Positions 6,248 through 16,175 are shown, counted from the first letter of the stretch. The stretch: DNA of 64,000 bases from Dokdonella sp041395345 (GCF_041395345.1 NZ_JAWLAR010000006.1:62001-126000); one strand, 5' to 3'. Numbers and translations: made by a program. Notes: generated by a model not told the origin, from the sequence alone.

Positions 6248-9139
6248 TCATTCCAGAGCGTAGTCGCTGCTGATCGGCGAAACCAGCGCAAGCTCGACCA
6301 GGGCGGCCTGTTCGGCGAGGTGGCGCGCCAGATGCCCGGCTGCCGGGGCCGGGGATCTCGGCCGGCCGGCATAGGCAATGGTGTGCTTGTCGGAAACAAC
6401 CGCCTGGAAATGATGCTTGATCTGGTACCAGGCGCCCTGGTTCATCGGCTCTTCCTGGCACCAGACGATTTCCTTCGCTGCGGGGAAATTCTTCAGTTCC
6501 GCCTTCACTTCGGTTCGCGGGAACGGATAGAGCTGTTCGATACGCAGAATGGCGACATCCTTGATTTCGCGCTTGCCGGCTTCCTCGACCAGGTCGTAGT
6601 ACACCTTGCCGGAACAGAAGACCACGCGCTTGACCTTCTTCGCATTGCTCGACGTGACATCGGGAATGACAAGATGGAATCGGCCATTGACCAGGTCATC
6701 CAGCGAGGACACGGCCATCTTGTGGCGCAGCAGTGATTTGGGCGTCATCACGATGAGCGGCTTGCGGCAGGCGCGCAGCATCTGCCGACGCAGCATGTGG
6801 AACATCTGCGCAGGTGTGGTCGGCACGCAGACTTGCATGTTCTCCATGGCGCACAGCTGCAGGTAGCGTTCGAGGCGCGCCGACGAGTGCTCCGGCCCCT
6901 GGCCCTCGTAGCCATGCGGCAGCAGCAGGACAATGCCGCACAGGCGTCCCCACTTGGCTTCGCCAGAGGAGATGAACTGGTCGATGACGACCTGGGCGCC
7001 ATTGGCGAAATCGCCGAACTGCGCTTCCCAGATCACCAGGGTGTTCGGCTTGGCCGTGGCGTAGCCGTACTCGAATGCCATCACCGCTTCTTCACTGAGC
7101 AGGGAGTCGATGATCTCGACGCTGGCATCGGCGCGGATGGTCTTCAGCGGCACATGGTGCGAGCCGCTGTTCTGGTCGTGCATGACGGCGTGGCGATGGA
7201 AGAACGTGCCGCGGCCGGAATCCTGGCCGACCAGACGCAGGTTGTAGCCGTCGGCAATCAGGCTTCCATACGCGAGGTTTTCGGCAAATCCCCAGTCGAT
7301 TTCCTGCTTGCCCGCGGCCATCTTGTCGCGATCGGCGTAGATCTTGGCTACGCGCGAATGCAGGGTGACGCCTTCGGGAATCTTGAGCAGGTGGGCGTTG
7401 GCGGCTGCCAGCTCCTTCTTGCTGATGCCGGTCTTGACCACTTCGAAAATGTCGTTGGCGAGGTGCTTGGACCAGTCGACGCCATGCGGGTCGTGGTAAT
7501 CGGCGTCAACGCCCGGAATCGGCGCGCCCGCTTCGAGCAGTTTGCGGTAGTCGTCGACCATGCCCTTCGCGTCATCCGCCGACAGCGTGCCTTCGGCGAC
7601 CAGCTTGTCGCTGTAAAGCTCGCGCAAGGGCGGACGCGCACGAATGACCTTGTACATCAGCGGCTGCGTTGCGGCAGGTTCGTCGGCCTCGTTGTGGCCA
7701 TGGCGGCGGTAGCAGACCAGGTCGATGACGACGTCACGCTTGAATTTCTGTCGATAGTCGAATGCCAGCCTCGAAACGAACAGCACGGCCTCCGGATCGT
7801 CACCGTTCACGTGGAAGACCGGCGCGTTGACCATCTTGGCCACGTCGGTGCAATACAGCGTGGAACGTGCATCGTGCGGATTCGAAATCGTGAAGCCGAC
7901 CTGATTGTTGACCACGATGTGCACGGTACCGCCGACGCAGAATCCGTTCGCCTGCGACATGTTGAACAGTTCCATGACGACACCCTGGCCCGCGAACGCG
8001 GCATCACCATGGATGAGCACCGGCACGACATGTTCGCGTTCGGTGTCGGCGCGATGGGTCTGGCGCGCGCGTACCGAACCGGCGACCACCGGGTCGACGA
8101 TTTCCAGATGCGAGGGATTGAATGCCAGCGCGACATGTACGGTGTTGCCGGGCGTACGCACGTTGGCACTGAAGCCCATGTGGTACTTGACGTCTCCGGA
8201 GTGGGCCGGGTCTTCCTGATGCTCGAAGCGCCCCTCGAATTCGTCAAACAGTTTGGACGGAGGCTTGCCGAGAATATTGACCAGCACGTTGAGTCGGCCG
8301 CGATGGGCCATGCCGATGACCATGTCCTTGAGCCCGGCGCTGCCGCCCCGGCGCAGCATTTCATCGAGCATCGGAATCAGGCTGTCGCCGCCTTCGAGGG
8401 CGAAGCGCTTCTGACCGACATACTTGGTGTGCAAGTAGCGCTCGAGGCCGTCGGCCTGGGTCAGCTTGCCGAGCAGGCGGACCTTCTCGTCCTTGCTGAG
8501 GCCGAACTTGCCACCAGCCCCTTCCATCTTTTCATGCATCCACTGGCGCTGGCTGGCGTCGGATATATGCATGAATTCGACGCCGATGCTGCTCGCATAG
8601 GTCGCCTTGAGCAGGTCGACAAGGTCACGCAGCTTGAGCCGCTTCGGGCCGGACAGGGAGCCCGTATTGAACTCGGTATCGAGATCCGACTTTGACAGTC
8701 CGTGGAAGTCGAGCTCGAGATCGGGCGCGGCCGGACGTGGCAACAGCCCCAGCGCCTGCAGTTCCTCTTCGCCAAACGTGTTGGCCAGGTCCAGCGGATC
8801 GAGATTGGCGGCGAGATGGCCGCGCGAACGGTAGGCGGTGACCAGCTTGAGGACACCAGCCTGCTTCTGCGCCTCGACATTGTCGACCGCCGAACCCGCC
8901 GCCGCCGAGCGCCGCGAAGGGCCCTGACGCTGTGCGGCCTCGATGCGTGCGATCGCCTCGGAGTGGGCCACTTCGCTATCCGGACTTCCGCTCAGACCCT
9001 TGAAGTAGTCGTTCCACGCCGGGGCCACGCCGCCGGGGTCGCGCAACCAGATCTCGTAGAGGCCTTCAATGAAGGCCGCATTGCCGCCGGAGAGTGCTGA
9101 AGTGCTCTGGAATTGCTGCAGTAGGGTCAGGGAATTCAC
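6248..9139 (-). CDS. sucA: 2-oxoglutarate dehydrogenase E1 component
   Basis: A 963-residue thiamine-diphosphate enzyme that decarboxylates 2-oxoglutarate and succinylates the lipoyl group of SucB. It starts with the E1o N-terminal motif (FIEGLYEIWLRDPGGVAPAWNDYF), which docks the complex. It has the GMAHRGRLNVL and HGDAAFAGQG cofactor region and the pyrimidine domain with SEEAVMAFEYGYA. Start codon is GTG at 9139, preceded by CGGAG. The C-terminus runs some residues past the usual YAGRP..LV end. First gene of sucA-sucB-lpdA. Confidence 0.97.
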   Translation of the reverse strand: MNSLTLLQQFQSTSALSGGNAAFIEGLYEIWLRDPGGVAPAWNDYFKGLSGSPDSEVAHSEAIARIEAAQRQGPSRRSAAAGSAVDNVEAQKQAGVLKLVTAYRSRGHLAANLDPLDLANTFGEEELQALGLLPRPAAPDLELDFHGLSKSDLDTEFNTGSLSGPKRLKLRDLVDLLKATYASSIGVEFMHISDASQRQWMHEKMEGAGGKFGLSKDEKVRLLGKLTQADGLERYLHTKYVGQKRFALEGGDSLIPMLDEMLRRGGSAGLKDMVIGMAHRGRLNVLVNILGKPPSKLFDEFEGRFEHQEDPAHSGDVKYHMGFSANVRTPGNTVHVALAFNPSHLEIVDPVVAGSVRARQTHRADTEREHVVPVLIHGDAAFAGQGVVMELFNMSQANGFCVGGTVHIVVNNQVGFTISNPHDARSTLYCTDVAKMVNAPVFHVNGDDPEAVLFVSRLAFDYRQKFKRDVVIDLVCYRRHGHNEADEPAATQPLMYKVIRARPPLRELYSDKLVAEGTLSADDAKGMVDDYRKLLEAGAPIPGVDADYHDPHGVDWSKHLANDIFEVVKTGISKKELAAANAHLLKIPEGVTLHSRVAKIYADRDKMAAGKQEIDWGFAENLAYGSLIADGYNLRLVGQDSGRGTFFHRHAVMHDQNSGSHHVPLKTIRADASVEIIDSLLSEEAVMAFEYGYATAKPNTLVIWEAQFGDFANGAQVVIDQFISSGEAKWGRLCGIVLLLPHGYEGQGPEHSSARLERYLQLCAMENMQVCVPTTPAQMFHMLRRQMLRACRKPLIVMTPKSLLRHKMAVSSLDDLVNGRFHLVIPDVTSSNAKKVKRVVFCSGKVYYDLVEEAGKREIKDVAILRIEQLYPFPRTEVKAELKNFPAAKEIVWCQEEPMNQGAWYQIKHHFQAVVSDKHTIAYAGRPRSPAPAAGHLARHLAEQAALVELALVSPISSDYALE

Positions 9140-9238
9140 GCGGGCTCCGTGTGGGCGGGAGGGCCGGAAAAGAGGATGTGGTCAGGGATTGGGTCGAATG
9201 AGCAGATGAGCATCGAAATCATCTGCGCATAACCTTTG

Positions 9239-9244
9239 ATTATA
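9239..9244 (-). promoter_or_regulatory. Candidate -10 of the sucA-sucB-lpdA promoter
   Basis: A perfect TATAAT on the minus strand (GGCTATAATC) would start a leader of roughly 90 bases before the sucA GTG. No clear -35 at 16-18 bases is visible (CAGCAA at 17). Confidence 0.45.
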
Positions 9245-9364
9245 GCCACTGAACGGGACAATTGCTGCAATGCGGCAGCATCCCGGGTCAGGATTCAAGC
9301 CCGCGATTCAGTTGCCAGACATGCGACGGCAAGGTTTCATGCGTCAGCAGCCTGCCGCGATTGC

Positions 9365-10318
9365 TCAGATTTCAAGGCGCCGCATTTCCGCGCTTTCCTC
9401 GCTGCGCTCCCAGATCGCGTTGAACATGTCCTGCAGCTGGGCCCTGCGGCCGGGTCCGTGCGTGCTGCCTTCACCATCGAAGCGGCTGGCCAGCGAGCGC
9501 TCGAACCAGGCACCACGGTCGCTGACCACAAAGCAGCCGGCGTACTGGCGGTCGATTTCCTCGACCGGTGAGCGGAAGGCGAAGCAGCTCGTCAGCCGCT
9601 GCGAAAGGGCGACCAGCCGGTGCGCATCGGCTCGCGCGCCGGCAGGTTCCTGTATGAGGATGCGAATGCTCGCTTCCGGGCCGGAAATCGCGACCTGCTT
9701 GAGTGCTTCGATCACATCGGCATGGTCGTAGATGTCGGCCTCGAGCTCACGCATGTAGATACTCACGTCGCGACGGGCAGTGGCGATCACCGCGAGCACG
9801 GCGGCACGAGCGCTTTCGCGATCGACACTTTCCAGCAGGGTGTCATCCTGCGCAGGGACAGCTGCGCGCTTGGGCACCTCTGCGGCCGGGATCGCGATTC
9901 GCATATGCTGGTGGCGGATTCCGCACTCAACGAATTCCTCGCCATAAGCCTCGAAACCGGCCCGCTCATAGAATGCCAGGGCGTGCGATTGCGCATGAAT
10001 GACGATTTCCCTGAAATGGCGGGCCCGCGCGATTTCGAGCAGTACCCGAAGCATCGCCTCCCCAACGCCGCGCCCGCGCCAGTCCCGCAGTACCGCCATG
10101 CGGCCGATCGTGCCTTTCGGCGTGAGCCGGCCCGTTCCGATCGGACGCCCCTCGGCACTGCGGGCGATAACGTGCTGCGAGCCCTCGTCCAGATCGTCCC
10201 ATTCGTCTTCTTCCGGCACGGCCTGCTCGATGACGAAGACTTCATTGCGAATGGCCCGCAATTCGGTCATGTCGGCAGGCCACGTGGCCGGTTCAACGAT
10301 GAAGTCAGTGGGAATCAT
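9365..10318 (-). CDS. GNAT acetyltransferase fused to a C-terminal domain of unknown function
   Basis: 317 residues in two parts. Residues 1-145 are a GNAT fold with the acetyl-CoA loop RGRGVG at 81-86 and the helix ALAFYERAGF at 113-122. The opening (RNEVFVIEQAVPEEDEWDDLD) resembles ElaA-like members. Residues about 160-317 form a second domain (SARAAVLAVIATARRDVSIYMRELEADIYDH..) that resembles a small PLD-like or DUF7931-type domain. That name is from memory and unverified. It overlaps roxA by 4 bases, so it is translationally coupled. Substrate unknown. Confidence 0.75.
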   Translation of the reverse strand: MIPTDFIVEPATWPADMTELRAIRNEVFVIEQAVPEEDEWDDLDEGSQHVIARSAEGRPIGTGRLTPKGTIGRMAVLRDWRGRGVGEAMLRVLLEIARARHFREIVIHAQSHALAFYERAGFEAYGEEFVECGIRHQHMRIAIPAAEVPKRAAVPAQDDTLLESVDRESARAAVLAVIATARRDVSIYMRELEADIYDHADVIEALKQVAISGPEASIRILIQEPAGARADAHRLVALSQRLTSCFAFRSPVEEIDRQYAGCFVVSDRGAWFERSLASRFDGEGSTHGPGRRAQLQDMFNAIWERSEESAEMRRLEI

Positions 10319-11493
10319 GATTTCCTCCTTGCTCGGCCAGGGGCCAGGTGACCGCGGTTGACCAGTTCGACCAGCAGCCCGATTGCCTTCGGATCGGAGG
10401 CTGCCGGTTCGTTCGCTCCGAACGGTTCACGGCGGCACAGTTTTTCGGCGAGCGTTTGCGGGCAACGGTGCGACTCTCCGGACACGAACAATATCGCGTT
10501 CCGGCCATCGCGGGACCAGGCAAACCGCGACCACGGATTGAATTCGAGCAACGCGCCCGCCTCCAGCCGCCGTTTCAATTCATCGGCCGTGATCGGCTTG
10601 CCACGGGGAACCGCTTCGTGAGCCGCACGATAACGCGTGATGAACGGGCCGAACCAACCCCGTAGCGGCAATGCATTTGCCGACAACGAATCCCGCAACG
10701 CTTGTGAGATTTTCTCCATGGCAAAGTCATCAATCTCCCCAACCGACCGGGCCACGCCCATTCCGGCATCCGAATAGCGCAACTCCTCCGGCAGCTGCTC
10801 GGCAACATGGCCGGCGAAATCGGTCAGCATTTCGGCGACGGATGGCGCGCGCATGCCAATCGACAGGGTCAGGCAGGCGCCCTCTGCCACCCCGTGATGG
10901 GCAATTCCTGGCGGCAGGTAGAGCATGTCGCCGGGTTCGAGCAGCCACTCGTGCGTGGGCGTGAATTCGCGCAGCAGTTTCAGTTCCACGTCGTCACGAA
11001 ATGCCTTCGGCGTCTGCGGATCGATGCTGATCTGCCAGCGCCGGCGTCCGCGGCCCTGGAGCAGGAAGACATCGTAGTTGTCGACATGCGCGCCTACCGA
11101 TCCACCGTCCTCGGCGTAACTGACCATGACGTCGTCAAGACGCCAGCTGGGCAGAAATCCGAAGCGCGGGAGCAGGGCGGCAACATCGGCATCCCATTTG
11201 TCCACATCCTGGACCAGCAGGGTCCAGTGGGACGCGGGCAGCTCGGCAAATACGGCTTCCGTGAACGGGCCGCTGCGCAGGGTCCAGGAGTCGTCGGTCG
11301 GGTCATGCAGGACCAGTCGGGACAGCGCATGGTCCTCGCAGGCCAGTCCGGCAAGATCGTCGGGGCTCAGCGGACTCGAGAAATCCGCGAAGGCGTTGCG
11401 AATCAGCAATGGCTGTTGCTGCCAGTAGTCGCGCAGAAACCTGGCGGCTGGCATGCCGAGAAACTGTTTCGATGTGGCCTCGACTTCGATCAT
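10315..11493 (-). CDS. roxA: RoxA/YcfD-type ribosomal oxygenase (cupin/JmjC 2OG-Fe(II))
   Basis: A 392-residue JmjC-type cupin dioxygenase. The family hydroxylates Arg81 of ribosomal protein L16 in E. coli using 2-oxoglutarate and O2. The metal triad is visible as H136-x-D138 in GAHVDNYDVFLLQ and H199 (or H200) in PPGIAHHGVAEG. The C-terminal dimerisation and winged-helix part follows (residues about 215-392). Length matches YcfD (373) closely. It sits between purB and the GNAT gene in one leftward operon. Confidence 0.9.
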   Translation of the reverse strand: MIEVEATSKQFLGMPAARFLRDYWQQQPLLIRNAFADFSSPLSPDDLAGLACEDHALSRLVLHDPTDDSWTLRSGPFTEAVFAELPASHWTLLVQDVDKWDADVAALLPRFGFLPSWRLDDVMVSYAEDGGSVGAHVDNYDVFLLQGRGRRRWQISIDPQTPKAFRDDVELKLLREFTPTHEWLLEPGDMLYLPPGIAHHGVAEGACLTLSIGMRAPSVAEMLTDFAGHVAEQLPEELRYSDAGMGVARSVGEIDDFAMEKISQALRDSLSANALPLRGWFGPFITRYRAAHEAVPRGKPITADELKRRLEAGALLEFNPWSRFAWSRDGRNAILFVSGESHRCPQTLAEKLCRREPFGANEPAASDPKAIGLLVELVNRGHLAPGRARRKS

Positions 11494-11566
11494 GACGTGG
11501 CGACGGCTCTCCTCCTGTTCGGCGGCGTGCCAGGGTGCTCGCGCCGCGGGTCTCGCAGGCCGGCGA

Positions 11567-12931
11567 TCAGGATGATCTGGCGAGCGATTCCGCGAGGCCG
11601 GTATAGCCGGCGGGTGTCAATGCCAGCAGACGCTGCTTGTCGGCCTCGGGCAGATCCAGCGACTGCACGAAGTCGCGCATCGATTCCCGCGTAATGCCCT
11701 GGCCGCGGGTCAGTGCCTTGAGTTGCTCGTAGGGGCTTGGCAATCCATGTCGGCGCATCACGGTCTGCACGGCTTCTGCCAGCACTTCCCAACTGGCATC
11801 GAGGTCGGCGTCGAGACGGGCCGGGTCCATCTGCAACTTGGCGACACCCTTGCTCAGCGAATCGATTGCAACGAGGCTGTGTCCGAACGCCGTGCCGAGC
11901 GCGCGCAGCACGGTCGAGTCGGTCAGGTCGCGTTGCCAGCGGCTGATCGGCAGCTTCGCGCTGAAATGTTCGAACAAGGCATTGGCAATGCCGAAATTGC
12001 CTTCCGCATTTTCGAAATCGATCGGATTGACCTTGTGCGGCATGGTCGAGGAACCCACTTCCCCGGCCTTCAGCGTTTGCCGGAAGTAGCCGAGTGAAAT
12101 ATAGCCCCAGATATCACGCGCGAAGTCGATCAGAACGGTGTTGGCGCGACGGCCGGCGTCGCCGATTTCCGCAATGCAGTCATGCGGCTCGATCTGCGTC
12201 GTCATCGGATTGAAGTCGAGCCCGAGGCTCTCGACGAAGCGGCGCGAAAACGCCGGCCAGTCGACTTCGGGATAGGCGACCACGTGCGCGTTGTAGTTAC
12301 CCACGGCGCCGTTGATCTTGCCGCGCAACTCGACACCGGCAATCTGATTGCGCTGGCGCTCGAGTCGCGCCACGACATTCGCGAATTCCTTGCCGAGGGT
12401 TGTCGGCGAGGCCGTCTGGCCATGCGTGCGCGACAGCATCGGTTGCGCGGCGAAGGCCACGGAGAGTCCGCGAAGCCGCTCCAGCAACTGGTCCAGGGAA
12501 GGCAGCAGGACCTGCTCTCTCGCATCGCGCAGCATCAGTGAATAGGCGAGATTGTTGATGTCTTCCGAGGTGCAGGCGAAGTGCACGAACTCCAGCACAG
12601 CGACGAGTTCGGGAGTCGCCTGCAGGCGTTCCTTGATGAAGTATTCGATCGCCTTGACGTCGTGATTGGTTTCGCGTTCGATGGCCTTGACGCGTTCGCC
12701 ATCGGATACGCTGAAGGCATCGGCGATGGCCTGCAGGGTGTCCCGGGCCGCCGCGGAGAACGGGGCGACTTCGGGGATGCCCGGTTCGTCGGACAGGGCG
12801 ATCAGCCAGCGCACCTCAACGAGCACGCGTCTCTGCATGAGGCCGAATTCGCTGAAGATGGGACGCAGCGCTTCAACCTTGGCGGCATATCGACCATCCA
12901 GCGGCGACAGGGCAAGCAGGGCGTGGTTCAT
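11567..12931 (-). CDS. purB: Adenylosuccinate lyase
   Basis: A 454-residue fumarase/aspartase-superfamily enzyme that cleaves SAICAR and adenylosuccinate in purine synthesis. The signature SSTMPHKVNPIDFE is present, as are TSEDINNLAY and the SRTHGQTASPTTLGKE stretch with the catalytic His. Length matches E. coli PurB (456). Its ATG overlaps the stop of the preceding corC-like gene by 4 bases. Partner enzyme purA is elsewhere in this window at 58.4 kb. Confidence 0.97.
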   Translation of the reverse strand: MNHALLALSPLDGRYAAKVEALRPIFSEFGLMQRRVLVEVRWLIALSDEPGIPEVAPFSAAARDTLQAIADAFSVSDGERVKAIERETNHDVKAIEYFIKERLQATPELVAVLEFVHFACTSEDINNLAYSLMLRDAREQVLLPSLDQLLERLRGLSVAFAAQPMLSRTHGQTASPTTLGKEFANVVARLERQRNQIAGVELRGKINGAVGNYNAHVVAYPEVDWPAFSRRFVESLGLDFNPMTTQIEPHDCIAEIGDAGRRANTVLIDFARDIWGYISLGYFRQTLKAGEVGSSTMPHKVNPIDFENAEGNFGIANALFEHFSAKLPISRWQRDLTDSTVLRALGTAFGHSLVAIDSLSKGVAKLQMDPARLDADLDASWEVLAEAVQTVMRRHGLPSPYEQLKALTRGQGITRESMRDFVQSLDLPEADKQRLLALTPAGYTGLAESLARSS

Positions 12932-14256
12932 TTCGGTTTCTGTCCAGTGGCTGGTGGGCGATCGGGCGTGACCGTAATGGCCTGTGCCCTGGCGCCCTTC
13001 ATGGTTCGCACGGTGACGGTGAAGCCATCGAATTCCAGCGACTCGCCTTCGGCCGGCAACCGCTCAAGTCGGTGCACGATCAGGCCGCCGACCGAATTGA
13101 CCTCGTCGGGGGAATCGATCTCGAGGTCGAGCAGGCGCTCGAGTCGATAGATCGGCATGCTGCCGGGAATGGTCAACGAGCCATCCGCGGCACGCTGATG
13201 CGAGTGCCCCGGCGTGCTGCGATGCTCGTCTTCAATGTCGCCGACAACGATCTGGACGACGTCGAACAGGGTAAAGAACCCGACCACGCGTCCACTTTCT
13301 TCGGTGACCAGGGCGAACTGGGTACGCCCGGTGCGAAAACGTCGCAGCATCTCGAGGACCGGTGTATCCAGCGGGACCACGATCGCCGGGCGCAACAGGG
13401 TGGTCATGTCCTCGATCGTGCCCTTCTCGGCCATGGCCAGCAGCAGGTCCTTGACATGCAGGATGCCGCGCACGTTTTCCATCGCCGCATCAAACCAGGG
13501 GTAGCGGCTGAACTGCGACTTTCGGATTTCCGCGAGGACTTCGGTCTGATCCTGGCCGTCGTGCAGCGCGCCGAGCTGGTCGCGCGTGCGCAGCAGATCG
13601 CCGGCGACCAGTTCAGGCAGATCCAGTGCGTGACTCATCATGGCGAAAGTTTCGCTGGAGTCGCGTACGGCGCGATTGGCATGCAGGATGAGCTTGAGTT
13701 CGTCGCGCGAATAGTGGTGTTCGTGCCCGTGGGTTCCATCCAGGCCGGCTACACGCAGCATCCAGTTTGCGCTGGCATTGAGGAGCCAGATGGCCGGATA
13801 CATGATCCAGTAGAAAACGTACAGCGGCGTTGCGGTCCATGCCGACATTTGTTCCGGACGCCGGATAGCCATTGATTTTGGCGCGAGCTCGCCAAGCACG
13901 ATGTGCAGGTAGGAAATGACCGTGAATGCGAAAATGAACGAGATGATGTGGACGGTATCCGGCTCAAGCCCGCCAAAATGATCAAACACGGGTTCCAGCA
14001 GCGCGGCGAATGCCGGTTCGCCGATCCAGCCAAGACCCAGAGAAGACAGTGTAATGCCGAGCTGGCAGGCGGAAAGATAGGCATCCAGGCGCTCGTGAAC
14101 GCTGAGCAGGATCTTGCCGCGCCAACCGATGCGCTCTGCCAGTCCAACCGCCTGGGTGTGCCGGAGTTTGACCAGGGCGAATTCCGCCGCGACGAAAAAG
14201 CCGTTCAGGATGACCAGCACGAAGGCGGCGAGGATGTAGATAACGTTGGTGAGCAT
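12928..14256 (-). CDS. CNNM/HlyC-CorC family membrane protein with CBS domains
   Basis: 442 residues. Residues 1-190 are a DUF21 (CNNM) transmembrane domain beginning LTNVIYILAAFVLVILNGFFVAAEFALVKLR-like, with several hydrophobic spans. A CBS pair follows in the middle (VRGILHVKDLL.., TPVLEMLRRFRTGRTQFALV), then a C-terminal CorC_HlyC domain (RLPAEGESLEFDGFTVTV). Relatives take part in Mg2+/Co2+ efflux or ion homeostasis, and haemolysin activity is doubtful. The start at 14256 was chosen because upstream in-frame sequence is non-conserved. First gene of the corC-purB-roxA-GNAT run. Confidence 0.9.
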   Translation of the reverse strand: MLTNVIYILAAFVLVILNGFFVAAEFALVKLRHTQAVGLAERIGWRGKILLSVHERLDAYLSACQLGITLSSLGLGWIGEPAFAALLEPVFDHFGGLEPDTVHIISFIFAFTVISYLHIVLGELAPKSMAIRRPEQMSAWTATPLYVFYWIMYPAIWLLNASANWMLRVAGLDGTHGHEHHYSRDELKLILHANRAVRDSSETFAMMSHALDLPELVAGDLLRTRDQLGALHDGQDQTEVLAEIRKSQFSRYPWFDAAMENVRGILHVKDLLLAMAEKGTIEDMTTLLRPAIVVPLDTPVLEMLRRFRTGRTQFALVTEESGRVVGFFTLFDVVQIVVGDIEDEHRSTPGHSHQRAADGSLTIPGSMPIYRLERLLDLEIDSPDEVNSVGGLIVHRLERLPAEGESLEFDGFTVTVRTMKGARAQAITVTPDRPPATGQKPK

Positions 14257-14284
14257 CACTCGATTGGGCGGCGAAGGACTGCGA

Positions 14285-14290
14285 AGTCTA
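14285..14290 (-). promoter_or_regulatory. Candidate extended -10 for the corC-purB-roxA operon
   Basis: Minus-strand TGCTAGACT gives an extended -10 (TG-N-TAGACT). It would start transcription about 20 bases before the corC-like ATG at 14256. The -35 is poor, which is usual for extended -10 promoters. Confidence 0.4.
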
Positions 14291-14564
14291 GCATTCGAGG
14301 CAGCGCGGCTGTGCGGTCCGGGGGGCCTAATGAAGGGAGGGCAGGGTCGCCAATTCAGGCAGGGCTGATCAAGTGGCCGATTTGCGGGTCGGATCCCGAT
14401 TGGCCAGGCCATGCATGCCTCAGCAGGGCACTTTCCCTGCTCTCGATCGCGCCGTCCGATTGCGTTGGGGTGCAACGTTTCGGCACTCCGGACCGTCTAC
14501 AACTCTTCGCGAGTGGGGTTTCTGCGTCAACTTGGCGCAAGACTTTGCCCGGGCTGTGAGCCGC

Positions 14565-14570
14565 TATAAT
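14565..14570 (+). promoter_or_regulatory. Candidate fumC promoter -10
   Basis: Perfect TATAAT in the context CCGCTATAATCGCC, 38 bases before the fumC ATG. The hexamer 17 bases upstream (ACTTTG) is a weak -35. Confidence 0.5.
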
Positions 14571-14607
14571 CGCCGACCCTACACTGACTACCAATCGGGA
14601 TCCCGAG

Positions 14608-16002
14608 ATGAGCGAATTTCGCATCGAACGCGACAGCATGGGCGAGCTCAAGGTGCCGGCTGATGCCCTGTATGGCGCACAGACCCAGCGAGCCGTGCAA
14701 AACTTCCCCATATCCGGGTTGACGATGCCGCGCGAGTTCATCCGGGCACTGGGGCTGATCAAGTCTGCAGCGGCCCAGGCCAACGCCGACCTGGGCCATT
14801 TGAGCAAGAACCGCGCGAAAGCCATCCGCAGGGCTGCCGAGCGGGTCGCCAAGGGCGAATTTGATGCGCATTTCCCGATCGACGTCTTCCAGACGGGTTC
14901 GGGGACATCCTCGAACATGAATGCGAACGAGGTCATTGCCCACCTCGCCGCCGCGTCCGGCACCAGGGTCCACCCCAACGACGACGTCAACAACGGCCAG
15001 TCGTCGAATGATGTCATTCCGACTGCAATTCAGGTCAGCGCTGTCCTTTCGGTCAGCGAGCGATTGCTGCCAGCGCTGACCCATCTGAAGAAGACCCTCG
15101 ACAAGCGGGCCAGAGAACTGAAGCGGGTCGCAAAGACGGGCCGCACTCATCTGATGGATGCGATGCCGGTGACGTTCGGTCAGGAACTTGGCTGCTGGTC
15201 CGCCCAGATTGCATCGAATATCGAAAGGTTGAATGACGCGCTCAAGCGCGTGCGCAAGTTGCCGCAGGGTGGTACGGCAGTGGGTACCGGTATCAATGCC
15301 GATCCCAAACTCGGCGCGGCGGTTTGCGCCGAGCTCAAGCGGATGACCGGGGTTCGTTTCGAGACCGCGGAAAACTATTTTGAGGGCATCAGCACCCAGG
15401 ACGCGGCAGTCGAGCTGTCCGGCCAGCTGAAAACACTGGCTGTCGGCCTGATGAAAATGGCCAACGATCTGCGCTGGATGAATTCGGGCCCGCTGGCCGG
15501 CCTTGGCGAAATCGAATTGCCGGCCCTGCAGCCGGGGTCGTCGATCATGCCGGGCAAGGTCAATCCGGTCATTCCGGAGGCGTTGGCGATGGTCTGCGCC
15601 CAGGTCATCGGCAATGACACCACCATCACGATCGCCGGGCAGAGTGGCAATTTCCAGCTCAATGTCATGTTGCCGGTAGTGGCACTGAACCTGCTGCAAT
15701 CTGTCGAGATCCTTGCCAATGCCTCGACAGCGCTTGCCGACAAGGCAATCGCCGGATTCACGGTCCGCGAGGACAACATACGACAGGCGCTGGATCGCAA
15801 TCCGATTCTCGTCACTGCGCTCAATTCGGTCATTGGCTATGACGTGGGTGCTGCGACGGCCAAGCAGGCCTACAAGGAGGGCAGGCCGATCGTGGACGTG
15901 GCCCTCGAAACGACCGGAATGTCGCGCAAACAGCTCAAGGCGTTGCTCGATCCGATGGCCCTGACCAAGGGTGGCATCCACGGTGGCTCGGCAGGAGGCT
16001 GA
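14608..16002 (+). CDS. fumC: Fumarate hydratase class II
   Basis: A 464-residue iron-independent fumarase that hydrates fumarate to malate in the TCA cycle. The superfamily signature GSSIMPGKVNP, TGSGTSSNMNANEV, the B-site region HPNDDVNNGQSSND and KTGRTHLMDA are all visible. Length matches FumC (467). It stands alone with its own promoter. A purine-rich site lies close to the ATG. Aspartase is a paralogue but lacks this motif set, so FumC is preferred. Confidence 0.96.
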   Translation: MSEFRIERDSMGELKVPADALYGAQTQRAVQNFPISGLTMPREFIRALGLIKSAAAQANADLGHLSKNRAKAIRRAAERVAKGEFDAHFPIDVFQTGSGTSSNMNANEVIAHLAAASGTRVHPNDDVNNGQSSNDVIPTAIQVSAVLSVSERLLPALTHLKKTLDKRARELKRVAKTGRTHLMDAMPVTFGQELGCWSAQIASNIERLNDALKRVRKLPQGGTAVGTGINADPKLGAAVCAELKRMTGVRFETAENYFEGISTQDAAVELSGQLKTLAVGLMKMANDLRWMNSGPLAGLGEIELPALQPGSSIMPGKVNPVIPEALAMVCAQVIGNDTTITIAGQSGNFQLNVMLPVVALNLLQSVEILANASTALADKAIAGFTVREDNIRQALDRNPILVTALNSVIGYDVGAATAKQAYKEGRPIVDVALETTGMSRKQLKALLDPMALTKGGIHGGSAGG

Positions 16003-16175
16003 TGACCGGCTCGCCGGGAAACGCCCGCGAGACCCGGCGGCTGAATGCAGATGAGGCGCGAAACTTGCATAGCGGTGGGCGAGCGCAGGCCATGTGGCAC
16101 ATGACTGCAGCTCGCCAACGAATTGAGTATTGACAGTTGGCTTTCGATTTCAGAACCGGATAGTGGAGTGATCAG

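Larger units (their letters stand above)
14257..14607. other. Divergent promoter region between corC-like gene and fumC
   Basis: 351 bases without a convincing gene. The corC frame stays open to 14475, but the translation is Pro/Arg-rich and unconserved in character. The region holds the two -10 elements listed separately, one near each gene, and otherwise nothing I recognise. Confidence 0.6.

Noticed and set aside
14257..14475. N-terminal extension of the corC-like protein
   Set aside because: The open frame upstream of the ATG at 14256 gives Pro/Arg-rich sequence before a clear membrane-domain start, and it overlaps promoter elements.
16130..16135. TTGACA upstream of the proline-rich protein gene as a promoter
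   Set aside because: No -10 hexamer at 16-18 bases. The nearest candidate (GATAGT) is 23 bases away.
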